DNA of 64,000 nt. It comes from Bugula neritina (Eukaryota; Bryozoa; Gymnolaemata; Cheilostomatida; Bugulidae). The position numbers were made by a program, and so were the translations under genes. The notes below the pieces were generated by a model that saw only the letters and a list, made by a program, of their open reading frames with translations, was not told the origin of the DNA and made no database searches. The stretch is taken from positions 11,986,963 through 12,050,962 of the forward strand of contig OZ037770.1 in assembly GCA_964035545.1 (NCBI GenBank), given 5' to 3'. Below are positions 13,801-31,273 of the stretch, one piece after another (position 1 is the first letter of the stretch; every line of letters begins with the position of its first letter).

Positions 13801-15363
13801 TATGTTTGATTTATCATTGTAGCTGGCATGATCGGCTATCTTCTCGCACAGCTTCCGGAAGTTTCTAAAACAGTTGTCTTCTGCTACATCACCTTCAACC
13901 TTGACCTTCTCCAGTTTCACCGGGGATGAACTCTCCTAACAATAAATTGTCATCATTGACTTAAAATTTGTTTCAAAATAAATATTTAATTTAGAATAGA
14001 CCTTGCAAGCACACCTTAATGGCACATGAGAAAGTGTATCTGAAACCCTACATTAATTGGTCTCCTGGGATGACAATTTCTATTGACCAATGTCAGGGGT
14101 CCAAGAAGAAGTGACAGAGAAAGTGAGTCCATTTGTAACTCATTTCACTGAGCTCTACAGCAATCCTTCCAGATACCCAACGTATTCACAGACATCACTC
14201 ATATTGAAGGTTTAACCATAGTTTTAATCACAAGTGAATAACCTTGTTTCTTACCTTTTTAACTGGAGACTCGGGTTTGCTTATTTTACTCGTTGATGGA
14301 GTAGATTCTGTCTTCACTGATTTAGCTGGAGTAGTTGTACTAGCAGCAGACGATTTGCTTTTAGCCGGTTTCTTTGGAGCAGTCTTGGATCCTTTATTTG
14401 CTCTTTTTTCAGCAACATCTGAAAGTTAAAACTAATATATAAAACTAGATTTCTGGAAGCTCTAAGTGAAGAAATAGAAAGTGAGTGTAACAGAAACATG
14501 TGATGGGGATTTAGTTTAAGTTATTTTTTATATTTATAAGCCATGTGACAATGATTTACCCACTCCTAATAGTACAAACTAGCAATGCATAAAGTCTATC
14601 CAGACTAATATTAGACATATACCTTGTTTTGCAAAGGGAATCAGCTGAAAAAAGTGGAATGCCATATTTTGCAAAAGTTTGAAGAACAAAGATGCTGAGA
14701 TTAAAAACTTTTTAATAATAAAATCACAGGGTACACATTCTGCTATGATTTAACACCCAATTAGTGACTTGACAGTTGGATACAGCAACAGTATATGTAA
14801 TATTTCAAGTAACTGAGACAGACCCTTCAACAGATCCTTTATCATATCTTTATCTTCATCATTCAGGTCAGTGAAGCCTTCAATCTCATCAGTAGACTCT
14901 ATGATCTTAGTCGTAGCCCGAGCTTTTTCAAACATTTCAAACAAACATTTCGGGTGGTGCCATTGTTTCATCTCACCTATAAAATATTCAAATATAAAAA
15001 CTGCAAGCAATAGTCTAAATCATTTCAAAAAAATTGTGAAACAGATAGGTTTATGACTAGGAATAAACTTCTAAAAACAGTTTTGATATGCTCAAACACA
15101 TATGGATGCTTTGCGAGATAAAACTACGACATTACACAGGCTTCACAAATTCTGCAATACATCAGTTTACTAAAGACATTATTCAATAATCCCAGCAGTG
15201 CACTTTATGTACTCGTAAACCAACCTTCACCATCATGAAAGAAGTTGGGAACTACTTTAGCAATTCGGAGTTGTCCTTTCTCACATTTAGCCTTGCATTT
15301 CTTGCAGCCGGCTGTGCCTCGTTTGGCGTAGTCGCACGCAAACTTGGTAGTGGATTCCGACAT
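1825..15363 (-). CDS. LIG3: DNA ligase III (ATP-dependent), 19 exons, 3' end outside window
   Basis: Seals nicks in base-excision/single-strand-break repair and in mitochondrial DNA maintenance (family knowledge). Exons from 5' to 3' on the minus strand: 15363-15225, 14976-14824, 14418-14255, 13935-13800, 12914-12775, 12239-12028, 11381-11304, 10450-10261, 9662-9546, 9109-8978, 8389-8310, 7879-7792, 6915-6838, 5814-5691, 5015-4873, 4488-4411, 3793-3647, 2393-2232, 1881-1825. All junctions are GT-AG and phases are continuous over 806 codons. The N-terminus has the PARP-type zinc finger (C20-x2-C23-x30-H54-x2-C57). A Lys/Ser/Pro-rich linker follows (about 98-165), then the DNA-binding domain, then the nucleotidyltransferase core. 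The AMP-accepting lysine is K414 in EIKYDGERV; LYVFDC (about 498), EGLVVKG (about 561) and LKIKKDY (about 580) follow. The OB fold ends near GISIRFPR. The start is the ATG beside the zinc finger; a TAG lies in frame 15 bases upstream, so a mitochondrial leader would need another exon. The last exon ends in phase 0 at a GTGAGT donor. No BRCT domain is visible, so it is expected left of base 1. Confidence 0.95.
3041..3319. mobile_element. Harbinger-like MITE, copy A (279 bp)
   Basis: The two halves are inverted copies of each other: GTGTAGGGC...ATATTTTCGCAGAC on the left is mirrored by GTCTGCGAAAATAT...GCCCTACGC on the right, and GGTGTCCACTGTAC by GTACAGTGGACACC. TAA flanks both ends (3038-3040, 3320-3322), the PIF/Harbinger type of target duplication. 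The centre is a near-perfect hairpin. It lies in the ligase intron between exons 17 and 18. Confidence 0.75.
3205..3260. repeat. Near-perfect hairpin in the centre of MITE copy A
   Basis: GTGTTGAGAATGCTGA is followed a few bases later by TCAGCATTCTCAACGCGTGT, with matching flanks (ATTACACG / CGTGTAAT). The stem is over 20 bp with a loop of about five bases. Confidence 0.8.
6378..6800. repeat. 22-bp AT minisatellite in ligase intron
   Basis: About 19 copies of CTTATATTACTATTATATAATA with single-base variants, degenerating toward 6835. It starts within about 35 bases of the donor of the exon at 6838-6915. Confidence 0.9.
7373..7716. mobile_element. Harbinger-like MITE, copy B (344 bp)
   Basis: Both ends read GCCTAGGGCCACACTGTGC in inverted orientation, followed by TTTTCGCATGCGAAAA-type palindromes and GGTGTCCACTG. 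TAA flanks both sides (7370-7372, 7717-7719). It shares termini and inner motifs with the copy at 3.0 kb but has a longer centre. It is better conserved at the tips. It lies in the ligase intron between exons 12 and 13. Confidence 0.78.
8727..8963. repeat. 12-bp minisatellite in ligase intron
   Basis: Imperfect copies of CATATACTGACA. It ends about 13 bases from the donor of the exon at 8978-9109. Confidence 0.88.
9455..9542. repeat. About 20-bp minisatellite in ligase intron
   Basis: Four to five copies of ATAATGGCGACTCAGACTAG-type units, abutting the donor of the exon carrying the catalytic lysine (9546-9662). Confidence 0.85.
11501..11713 (+). mobile_element. tRNA-derived SINE, well preserved
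   Basis: Starts GGAGCAGCCATGGTCTAGG, has a good B-box (GGGTTCGAACCCC), then GATGTTAGGAAGAGCATCCAG, TTAGCCCGATTTA, and a tail TCTCACAGAGATAGTGATCA...CTTGCGTAAG. It is in the ligase intron between exons 6 and 7. Confidence 0.85.
12560..12765. repeat. Degenerate minisatellite rich in CACCTG units
   Basis: Irregular units such as ATCACCTGCTATCACCTGCC and CATGCTATTCACATG. On the minus strand several units read CAGGTGA, identical to the donor of the neighbouring exon (12775-12914). Confidence 0.75.
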
Positions 15364-17964
15364 TACAAAAATCAAACACTAAAAGAAAAGTTAAGAAGAG
15401 AGTTGATAAAATCAGCCGAAAAGGGCCAAGAAACTTGATAAATTGCAAAACATGTTTAAACCATTATACAAGAGAAAATAACTCTATAGAACTTTGCAAA
15501 AAAATGATTGCTAGGATAGAATTGTCAAGTGGACCTTTGTATTAGAAAATAAAATAGAGCGACTGTATTAAGCTGGTTACAATTAATTAAGATACACACG
15601 ACTTTTTCTAATTCTATAGGTTATAACAGATTGTGATCAAGTACAAGTTTAAGTTGAAACTAAAACAATCAGAATCAAATCTAATCATTTGTTTGTTCAT
15701 TTTAGCTTTGTTCACAATCACAGTGTGAGGCTGGGTGTATGTTCTGTAAGGAAAGAAGACTATAACTATTAAAGCATTAATAAAAGTATAACTGTTGAAT
15801 TCAGTTTCACTATATCTATCAAAGTTACTATTAGTATTACTAACTAATTTACAGCATATTTAGGTGAAGCCTCACCCTTGGGGTTAGACATTTGACATTT
15901 AAGTATATGAATATCCACATGATCCTAAATTGAAATTCTTAGTTTCATTACTTCAACGTTTATGGCAATGGCAAAATGATTATTACTTATTTAAATACTA
16001 CGATCTAATAAGTTAAATTATACTAAATTTAAATCATTATGATTATAAAATCATTAGTATTAATATTACTATTAGTATTAGTATTATTAGTATTAGTATT
16101 AATATTAGTATTACTATTAGACTGTGAGACTTAGTATTATCATTACTATTACTATTAGCATTACCAATATTGATTGTGATTATATTATATTTATACTCTT
16201 TTAGTTTCACAAGACAAGACTACCAAGACTGAAAACTATAATTAATACTATTGCTGCATTGGATAATCATAACTTCACCTAAATTAGTTAAATACGACTA
16301 ATAGTGATAATCGTATTACATATAGTTATACTTATACTTATAGTAATACTAATAGTAATATTCATTTTTATATTTAAATTGCAAAAAGTTTAGCAATCAC
16401 TATCAGCCTAACTTTAAATGACTTAATTATATTTATAATCATAATCAATAATCATAATGATAACCAGATTGGTGAAATGGAAAAAGGTTAACTTGGCCCA
16501 GTAGCTACAAACTTGTACAAGTTGAACTTGAAGTACAGATTTCGCATTGATACTATAACTCATACTCATACTCATAGTCATACTGCCAACAGTTGGCGGT
16601 TGTGGAATCAGCATCACGTTGAAGTTGACTTTGAGTATCACTATCAGTATCGTATCAGACGTATGTCACTATCACTATGACTATTACTATTAGTATTACT
16701 TATTAGTATAACTATAACTATAAGTAATATTATTTATTAGTATAACTATAACTATAAGTATAACTATAAGTATAGGCAGAGCCGCAGAGGCCTAGGGCCT
16801 AAAAAATAAGTTTGGTGTGTGCTCAAACGTAACACAAATGCTCGGTTATGAATAATAATATCAATATGGCAAAAGCAAGAGAAGCTTCAAATTAAAATCG
16901 AATGCACAGTAACTGTCAGGACAAAGAAAAATGTGGTTACCACTGTCAAAATGTCAAATTATTCAAGCAGTCTAGTGGCGGCGATATAAATAAATAAAGC
17001 GACCGCCCTTGCACGTGGTTATTGTGGCTTGAAAATAAACATTCTCTATTGGTGCGCTCACTGAAGCTATAAATTACTGTAACGTGCCGTCACTTTTGGA
17101 CTTAGCAGAGTTAGTTGCGCCCTTATATTTGAAGTATGACTCTCTTATTAAATCGTTAAAAATACGATTGCTATAAACTGCCTTTCTGAGTTTTATATCA
17201 GTTGCACAGCTGCAGATAACTCAGAAATAATTCGCCATCGTTACGAATGGAACGCACAACAAATCAAAGTCTGAAAAGTTCAGATGTAAAATCTTATCTA
17301 TAAGGTAGCAACACTAATAGATAAAGTGCAACCATATCTATAACTTGATTTTCATGCATTCATACTTTAAACAAGTTCCAAAAATGCAAATATATATATA
17401 GTTATCATTACCATTAAACAAAATTGGAAGCATGCACAACTTTGCGAGTTAATTTGTGCTAACATATGAGAAGTTGTCTTCCTTTTATCAAGTAGGATCT
17501 GCTAGCAAGCAAATCACAGTGTAGTATTTCTCTTGTTATAATGCATTCAATAAATAAGAATAATCATTTTTATGCATGTGATTATATATTTGTATTTGTT
17601 GTAAATATAGCAACATAAAGTACAATTAATACTTGTATAAATTTCATATATGCAAATCACCGTTAATGTGTAAGCTTAAAATAATACCATATAGCATCAT
17701 ACTTCAGATTAAACTGCTGAAAATGAAATTGTAGGCATGTTCCGTGTAGTTAATAATCATAAATTAACAGACTAATTATAATTGCTTGAACATCAACATG
17801 TTTTCTCAACCTGTAGCTGCCACCTTTTTAAGTTATGTAACATACAAGAGTTGAGATCTCGATTAACAGCCAATCAATACCAAGATCATCCATTTTTATA
17901 AAATGCTGATTTGGTAGGTTTACACTCATTATTTGCTTTACTAAAGAGTTATAACTATGCTCTA
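15364..17964. other. Spacer between the ligase 5' end and the peptide-precursor 3' end
   Basis: Mostly AT-rich with imperfect TAGTAT arrays. A CpG-containing patch at 16780-17110 (GAGCCGCAGAGGCCTAGGGCC, cut here at 20 bases: GAGCCGCAGAGGCCTAGGGC) stands out against its surroundings. It may be an old repeat or part of the ligase promoter. No gene seen. Confidence 0.5.
16045..16180. repeat. Imperfect TAGTAT/ATTACT array
   Basis: ATTAGTATTACTATT-type units without strict period. Similar sequence returns at 16660-16770. It is in the spacer upstream of the ligase gene. Confidence 0.7.
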
Positions 17965-20900
17965 TCAATCCGATCCATCTCGAAGTAATGATAGATATTT
18001 GTACAGGATGTTATAAGAGGGTGTTGTGGTGGGATAGCTGTCTTGCAGTTTATCCACGTCCCATTTTAGTTTGGATAGAATTGACTGGATGAGTCTTTCT
18101 CTTTCTTTCTGCTCTGAATATTCATCTAACATGTAGCTGTTTAACTCTGCTGTCTTTTGGTCTACAAAGAAGACATGTTATACATGTAATTTATCTCGTT
18201 CTTTTAAATATATATGTTTTATAATATTCTATCAGAAGCAGCCATGGTCTAGGGGTTACAGCGTTTGCTTAGTAAACACAAAGTCAAGGGTTTGAGCCCT
18301 AGTAAAGACCTTTGGTGATGTTAGGAAGAGCATCCATTCATAATTGTTTTTGTCCCATGCACATATGAAAAAGGCTTTATAGCCCGATATAAAAACCCTT
18401 TCCATCAGGGGTTTCTCACAGTAATGGTTACTATATAAATTTGTGTGCGTAAATTTATTATGTTAGTCATGATCTATATATACATTAAAAACATAATCAT
18501 GGCACCCTAATATTATAGTAAGAAGGATTCATATATATTTCTACATCTAAAACTTGTTTTATATAAACACTGCTGTAAAAAGTAAATCTTCTCTATAAAT
18601 TAATCAACCTGTGCAAACATAAAATTGATGCCTTAGTAAGAAAAAACCAATAACATTGACACAAGTTGTCCTATCTTGTATATTTAATTCCATAAAATTT
18701 CACCAACTATAATCTTTTTGACTGATGAGCCTTATATTATGTAATCCTTTGCAGTGCATTTGAATTCAGATTCATTAAACGTTGAGCATAACCAGCTAAA
18801 CAATTGTTTAAAAGATCAGTTTGTGCATTTGCAATAGATTTTACCTATTATCTTCCAGGACTATTTTTATAGTTTTAGTGTTGCTTCAAGTTGAAGAAAA
18901 CAGAAATTTATCATTTGTATATATATTGGAAGTACTTAAAATAATTCATGGTGGCAAAATCTTAAGTTTATGGTAAAGTAAGGGTTTGGTTGAATCTTGT
19001 GATTTGGATTTTCAGAATTATCAGCCAACAGTTTTGTTTACGATCTCGAAGAATGAGTCACAACTAACATTGATTTTGTATCTTGCATCTTAAAGATTGA
19101 CAGAACATGATTATAAGATGGCCATAATCTGCCCATCTCCAAGAAATTAAGATTCCTCTGAGTATATAAGCAGAGGTTCCACAACATATACCAAATATAG
19201 CATAGAAAGTGTTTAATAGAATTAATACAATCAATATTTCATATGCTAAAGCATGTGTCATCCCTAAAACAGACTCCCTTTTCACCTTCTCAAATTCAGT
19301 ATGCAAGATTAATTCTCATAAAGCATATTTATGTATAAGCAATCATACAGCCATGTAATCCCTAGGGTACTCTCTTTGTAGCAGTTCATCTCACATGAGT
19401 TTTGCTTACACTTAATTCTCAAGTAATTTAGCATTTAGATTATTCATAGAAATAAATTCATTCAACTCTTCCAACAGTATTTTCAAAGAGCTTGTTTTGA
19501 ATTTGTTATAAATTATAAATTATATTGATCTTAAACACATTTTATTCAACCTACATTTAGTATTATATGAAGTGAATTTTGTATCAGTTAAACTTCAACA
19601 TAGAATTTTTAAGGTTAACAGGGTCATTTGTATCAACATTAAACTTCAGTAAAATGTATATTTGATTCGAAAATTCTTCCACTGTGAAATGTAATTGTTT
19701 TTAAATATGATTTTAGGTCTATTTCGTTTGCAAAATAAAATATATAACCACACAATTTACAGGTAACTGAATTTTTGCTCACTTTACAAATATCTAATCT
19801 AATAAAAACTCATGCAAGTTTATAGTCACCATCCCTCTGAGAAAACCCCTGATGAAAAGGGTTGTTGTTAAATCGGGCTAAGGACTTATTCAGATGAGAC
19901 ACAAGAGCAATTGTGATTGAATTTTCTTTCTAGCATCGTCAATCATCTTTGTTTGGGTTTGAACCCATAACTTCGTGTTTACTAGGCAAATGCTTTAATC
20001 TCTAAACCGGCTGTTCCCCTAATATCTAATGTAATAAATACTAAAATTTCATAAAATCTTAGCAGTTGGTTTGAAGATCTACTAGTTCCAATTGGAGAGT
20101 GGGAAAGGTAAGCCTGTTGCCCATTCATGCAAGATTCCAGATTGAGGGCTACTCAGCAGTACCCCCTACCTTTTGATCACAATTGCTAGCTGTAGATAAT
20201 CAGAATTTGATATCAAAAGATTATACTTGTAGCAATTGGTCTTGATCAATCTTTAATTTTTTTCATTAGTGAAACATTTTTGAGATTATTGAAGACACAG
20301 TAGATTTGAAAGTATTATAGTAAATATAGAAATTTTCAGCAGCTTTGTGCTGTTTTCTTGTAGTGTGGAGCTTAGTGACATGTAGAGTGATGGATATGAA
20401 GGCAAGCGTGTAGAGCTAATGATCCAATATTCCTTCTTATGTGGGTAAAGGGCAGTTGATGCACTTCATGTGCAATTGATTGTGTATATTTTGCATTCTA
20501 GTCATTTGATAACTTTGTTACACTTCATAGTACTGCGTTGCCAAACTATCCAAGATTTAAAAATATCCAACACCGTGAAGTCTTAGTTACTAGACTACAA
20601 AAGTAAAGCTAGCTGCGAGAAATTTGACTATCAACATTTTCTTGTAATTTTGTAGTATGCCTTAAGATATATTCTTATAAAAGAAAATATTTTAAGGCTC
20701 AAACTCATTAGACCACTGGTTGTTTTACTTCTTGAAATGTGAGCTTGTTATCAGTGAAGCACAAAACAATAAAGTTGTCATAGTTTTAGGTTTTAATCAG
20801 TGGAGCCTTTTGTGTATTTATGTATTGTGTGTATTATACTAATATAGTTACTGGATATGCATCTGCATTGAAGAGTGACTTAGCAATGTCTTAATTAGTG

Positions 20901-23900
20901 CTGCTGCTGCTGCTACTACCACTATACCACTACCACTACCACTACTACTACCACTACCACTACCACTACCACTGCTACTGCTACTGCTACTGCTACTACC
21001 ACTACCACTACCACTACCACTGCTACTGCTACTACCACTACCACTATACCACTACCACTACCACTACCACTACCACTGCCACTGCCACTGCCACTGCCAC
21101 TGCCACTGCCACTGCTACTGCTACTACTACTACCATGCACTACCACTATACCACTATCACTACCACTACCACTATACCACTACCACAATGACTACTTATT
21201 CACTGCTCCTCATTGCTTTGCATTGTGCAATAGATGCTCATACATGAACTTATGGTTGTGACTTCATTTGATGCAACTGTTTTCAAGTCCCAGAATAAAA
21301 AATCACTTGCTTTAAGCTTGGCAACATAGTGAGATACGAACAACTATATAATACATATCTTGGTATAGCACTTAGCTGATGAAAATCTCATATATTGAAT
21401 TTACTCATAGACAAAGATGCCACTTTTAAATTTCAATTGTAAGTGCATTTGCTATAAATTAACATTTCTTTTTACTCGCTAGGCACTTTAAGTTATTAAA
21501 GAATATGACATCAATGTCAACTGCACTTAACAAAGTGTGGGATTGCAATATCTATAATTAATTTTCGTCTGTAAATAAAAAGGCGTTTTGCTATTACATA
21601 ATACTGCCATACTATTTTCAATCCTAATAATTCTACACTCAATACTCTCTTTGCTATATATGCCATGAAAACAGCTCATAATCTTCAGAATAAGAAACTA
21701 TTGTGGCGAAAGATAGACTGCCAATACCATATTAGCTGTAGGAGTATTATTTATCTATTTACAAAAAAACTTTCTATAACAATGTTACAAAATTGGCTGC
21801 TGTCTTTCTGTATAGAGTGATACCTATTTGATACTTTAATTATTTGTGCTAAATATAAAAAAATTATTAAATTGATTGCCATGAAGTTATCTATACACCT
21901 ATACCAAAAAATAACCCAAATAAGCTAACGTTCAAGTTATGTTCACTTGTAACTTAAATTTGAATATAGCATTATCATAGCTAAATACCTAAGAATGTAA
22001 ATATATATTAAATATATATATAATGAAGCTACCTTTACCAAATTGTGATTCGTGGCTTCCTTTTGCCAGCAGATGCTCAAGTTTTTCTAATTCACCGTAA
22101 AGCTGCTTTTGATATCCTCCTTCACTGATATCTGGTAGAGATGAGGCACCACCACGCTTTCCTATCACTGCCCCATTCGCTAAAATACAGACATGCAGAT
22201 TGTGGTTTTATGAAAAACACGTTTCTTATAAATAAATAATTAATAAATACTTAACACTAGAAACAACACAACATCACTTTGTTTAGAGGTCTTTGAAAAT
22301 AGTAAACAATGCATTGCCACATTGTTTAGAGCTCTATAAACTTTGCAACTCCCTGTAGACATTAAATATTAGTGTGGGAACTAATTTAGTATAAATAACA
22401 ATAATAAGCCGAGTTGGGATTTAAATAAAAATGCAACTTAATCGGTTTGCATATTTGGAGCCGTCATATGTTTTTAAAAATCTTAGCAAATCAGCTATGT
22501 ATAGTGTTCAACATAAAATTCATCAATGTTTGAAATAGCTTAGAAATGTTTTATTTTGTTTTAAAATAGTTTTTCACATAAGCTGTGTTTGTGAGAAAAG
22601 ATAAGGTTCTTCAAAAGCTAGAAATTGTATAAACATATAGATTTAAGCTTCACTATGGATTGCTGGTTAGAAATATTGCTTCCTGTTTTTCTCGAACTAT
22701 AATAAAACCAGCTATCCTTTTATGCCAATCAAGCTTTCATAAAAATAATATATTCACTATAGCATTTAGTCTAGGTTGCGTTTATTTGGTATTAACTCAA
22801 GATTTTATTCTAAAATTATTGCATTTCAAATTACTTAAGTCTAGTTGGATATACAGAGTTGTGAATAGATCTGAAAATGAGCTTTTGTTGCTGGCTGTAC
22901 ATTCAAGATAAGAAACAATTTTACTCTGTACCCTAAAAAGTTTTCTAATAGGTCATGTTTTTCAATGAAATAACAGAGGATTTAAACCACAAATGTCAAA
23001 AACCCAGAAAAGGCGCAGAGCTGACTAAATGAAAGCATAACTACCACTTAGAAATGGCGAAACTTGATATGGCTCGAAATGACTTGAATCACTTTACTTA
23101 AACGGGTCTACCAAGTGCCTAATATACAACATTTTATATACAGTAAAAACTAGCTCAGGGTTAAAGTGTGTTCAAGTAATTATAGCAAAGATTTTTCTAT
23201 TTGCACTTCATGTTAACTTATGTTGACAATAGTAGCTGCTGTTTGACATTATATCCACTTCCTAACAGAATTTCTGAGGATTTAGAAGGAACTGTTATTC
23301 ATTGCCAACTTTTTGTTTTACTCACTCAAACAAAGCTTTCTTAGATTAGCTGGAACTCCACTGCATTCATCTCCTGTAAAGAATAAACCCCAAGTTTAGC
23401 AAATTAAAATAAGTTATATCCGTAGCTTAGGTTTTTCAACTGCGTACTGTACCCACCTCACATAACTGCACTAGCTTGAAATCATTGAACCGTACCAAAC
23501 TGTATTCAAATTCATCACAATACTAACACAATTAAATTTTGACCAGTTATTTATATGTAATAAAACAAACACACAATAGTATTTAACATGCACATAAGGT
23601 AAGTTTTGTAAATAATAACAAATTACTTCCTAACTTGAGTTCAGCATAACTTTCAAAACCTTGTATAAGGTGTATATAACATCGAAGCATTTTGAAAGTT
23701 AAAACTAAAAAGTTTGATTATTATTCTCATAAGTTAAGCTGTAATCTACTAAATCGTCAGTTCTATCAGTCATTACTATTTGTCTGCAATTGCTCATGCA
23801 TGCGCCATGTACTTGAGAAAGTTTAGGGTAATGGTAGAATGACTTTCAATGTCACCAGTTTAACTGTAGGTGAAAAGTGATTAGTCATAATTCAATGGCT

Positions 23901-25464
23901 ATTTCCTGTACAATAAGTAACGTCATGATGTGTTTGCTATTTAAGAGTATAAATAAATTACCAAATATATTCAATATTGCTTTCTTGAAAAAGATTTTCT
24001 GAAATGGAAATGATAGTTGCTTATTTTAATACCTTTTAAGGGGGGGGGGAGGAAATCAATTATTCATATATAAAACAAATTAAATGTATTGTGTTTAAGC
24101 TTATGAATATCTCTTTCATTTGTTTTGTTGATAAAATACCAATAAGCAAACAAATCTAAATGGAAAGCAAATCTATAAATATTTATTTCTTAATTCATTT
24201 ATATTCTGTTTTAACAGCATTTCCTTTAGATTGAGACGTGTACTGACTTCAGTAGACTTCTCCATCTAATCTCAAACTAATAGACAGTTCAAACTATTTT
24301 TGGAGGTAGTCCATAGTATAGGCAATGTTGAAAAGTACTTTTTTTCTGATTAATTTGAATTCTAAGCAGTATAAATAATACTTTTGACATTGGTCTTTGC
24401 TAGAGCATTTGGTAACAACCGAAATGTAAATGTTTGTACGTTAAATGGAGCTTTTAGTTACTATATTATACTCTGTAACTGTACATTTCTTGGTGCGTGG
24501 TTATATGTAATCACGACATCAAGTCTGTAACCAAGATTACGGTTTTGTGAATGTAATGTTTGCTTTATTCTACAATAATCTCTATCAACAATATGCGTTA
24601 GTCAGCAAGAGTGACTAAATATATTAAAGCGCAGTTAAAGGTTGCTTTTATTGCGACTTGTAAGCTTACAACCTAAAATACGCAGAAATGTAAATTGTCA
24701 ATATTTTTGTTCTGCCGAAGATTTTATCATTAATTATTTTATATCTTCATCTGCATAATTGTAAAAGAAGATGCAGACAGTATAAATCAATATGGCTTTA
24801 GTGTCAGTATAGCTATATGTAATTATCAAAGCTTATACACATACATCTGCATATTTCTAACAGGAATATATATAATTATTCAATAATTAAAGTTAAAACG
24901 CGTCGGTGATGACCTCCCAAGATAGTTATTTTGTTTGACAAATTGCAAGTGTGTTGCCTCTATAAGAAAGTTTCAAACAACTTAATTAAAATTAAAATAT
25001 TACCTTTTAGAGATCAGTGTGATTTTTTTCTATAGAATTTTATAAGCATAATTTTAAGCACAAAATATTTTTAGGCATTACAATTTACAGTATAATTCAA
25101 TTTAAATTATCAAAGTATAACAATATTATAAAGGATTTTAATTTTGGTAAAACCTGTAATTTAAAACATAAATACCATGCTTATATATTGCAATAAATTT
25201 GATCGTTGGGCAAAATATTAGAATATTTTTTGCAAATTAAGTATATAAAATAGTTTTGTGGTTGAATACCGAAATAAATAAATAAGGTTAAAATACCAGA
25301 GTATAATATAGCATATATCTAAGGTACACGATTTAACAGATGAATTGATTCCACTTACTTTTAACTGGACTAGATTGTGATATTTGGAAAAACTGAAAAA
25401 GAAATAGAAAAGCTAACAGAATCTTGTGTATCACTGTGGCAGTATCTCCCATGTTTAACGTCAT
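17965..25464 (-). CDS. Putative neuropeptide/peptide-hormone precursor, 163 aa, 4 exons, family not recognised
   Basis: Exons on the minus strand: 25464-25359, 23373-23326, 22179-22039, 18161-17965. All introns are GT-AG and all three are phase 1. Together the exons give one open frame of 163 residues. Residues 1-31 form a signal peptide (hydrophobic core ILLAFLFLFQFF, about 15-26, then ISQSS). Next come PVKR, a 21-residue peptide at 37-57 (starting DECSGVP, cysteines at 39 and 50, ending LTNGAVI), G58 and K59-R60. This is the arrangement of a bioactive peptide released at dibasic sites and C-terminally amidated, with one disulfide loop of ten residues. The remainder (61-163) is Glu/Lys/Leu-rich, likely helical, and ends YLSLLRDGSD. 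A second ATG in frame at 25452 could also serve as start. A TATATAAA box lies about 175 bases upstream on the same strand. Intron 3 holds two SINEs and a trinucleotide array. The two-cysteine spacing did not match elevenin, allatostatin-C, CCHamide or calcitonin as I know them. Secretion and processing are inferred from sequence. Confidence 0.75.
18235..18453 (+). mobile_element. tRNA-derived SINE
   Basis: GAAGCAGCCATGGTCTAGGG head, weaker B-box (GGTTTGAGCCC), full body and tail ending CTATATAAATTTGTGTGCG. It lies in intron 3 of the peptide-precursor gene, just upstream of its last exon. Confidence 0.85.
19805..20018 (-). mobile_element. tRNA-derived SINE
   Basis: Reverse-oriented copy from AAAACTCATGCAAGTTTATAG to the head complement ending CTGTTCCC, in the same intron as the 18.2-kb copy and opposite to it. 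The pair could fold together in RNA. Confidence 0.82.
20899..21187. repeat. Compound CCACTA/CTGCTA array
   Basis: A long run of ACC, ACT, GCT triplets and hexamers, in intron 3 of the peptide-precursor gene. The long open frames here on both strands are products of the repeat. Confidence 0.92.
21209..21303 (+). mobile_element. MITE-like repeat fragment keeping its left end
   Basis: Shares about 55 bases (ACTTATGGTTG...GATGCAACTGTTTTC...GAATAAAAAAT) with 54804-54862. Its left side, CTCATTGCTTTGCATTGTGC, is the reverse complement of the right side of the 54.8-kb copy, as expected of terminal inverted repeats. Confidence 0.55.
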
Positions 25465-25636
25465 GCTATACAGTATGTTCTTCCACATCAGCTAGATAAA
25501 CTAAAACTGTCTTTCCTCCAGTATACCATGTGAATATATCTGTGCTATGAATCACTGTCTCCAGTATCAAATATTTATTATACTGTTGTTAGGTACACGT
25601 ATGCTTGAGTGACTCGGTTTTTAGACAAACTACTAA

Positions 25637-25644
25637 TTTATATA
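25637..25644 (-). promoter_or_regulatory. TATA box of the peptide-precursor gene
   Basis: Reads TATATAAA on the minus strand, 173 bases before the ATG at 25464. It would place transcription start near 25610 and give a 5' UTR of about 145 bases. Position and match are seen; use is inferred. Confidence 0.45.

Positions 25645-31273
<5,629 letters not shown>

Noticed and set aside
20898-21191. Long open frames on both strands over the CCACTA array
   Set aside because: Low-complexity translation (HYHYHY, GSGSGS) caused by the triplet repeat, inside an intron.
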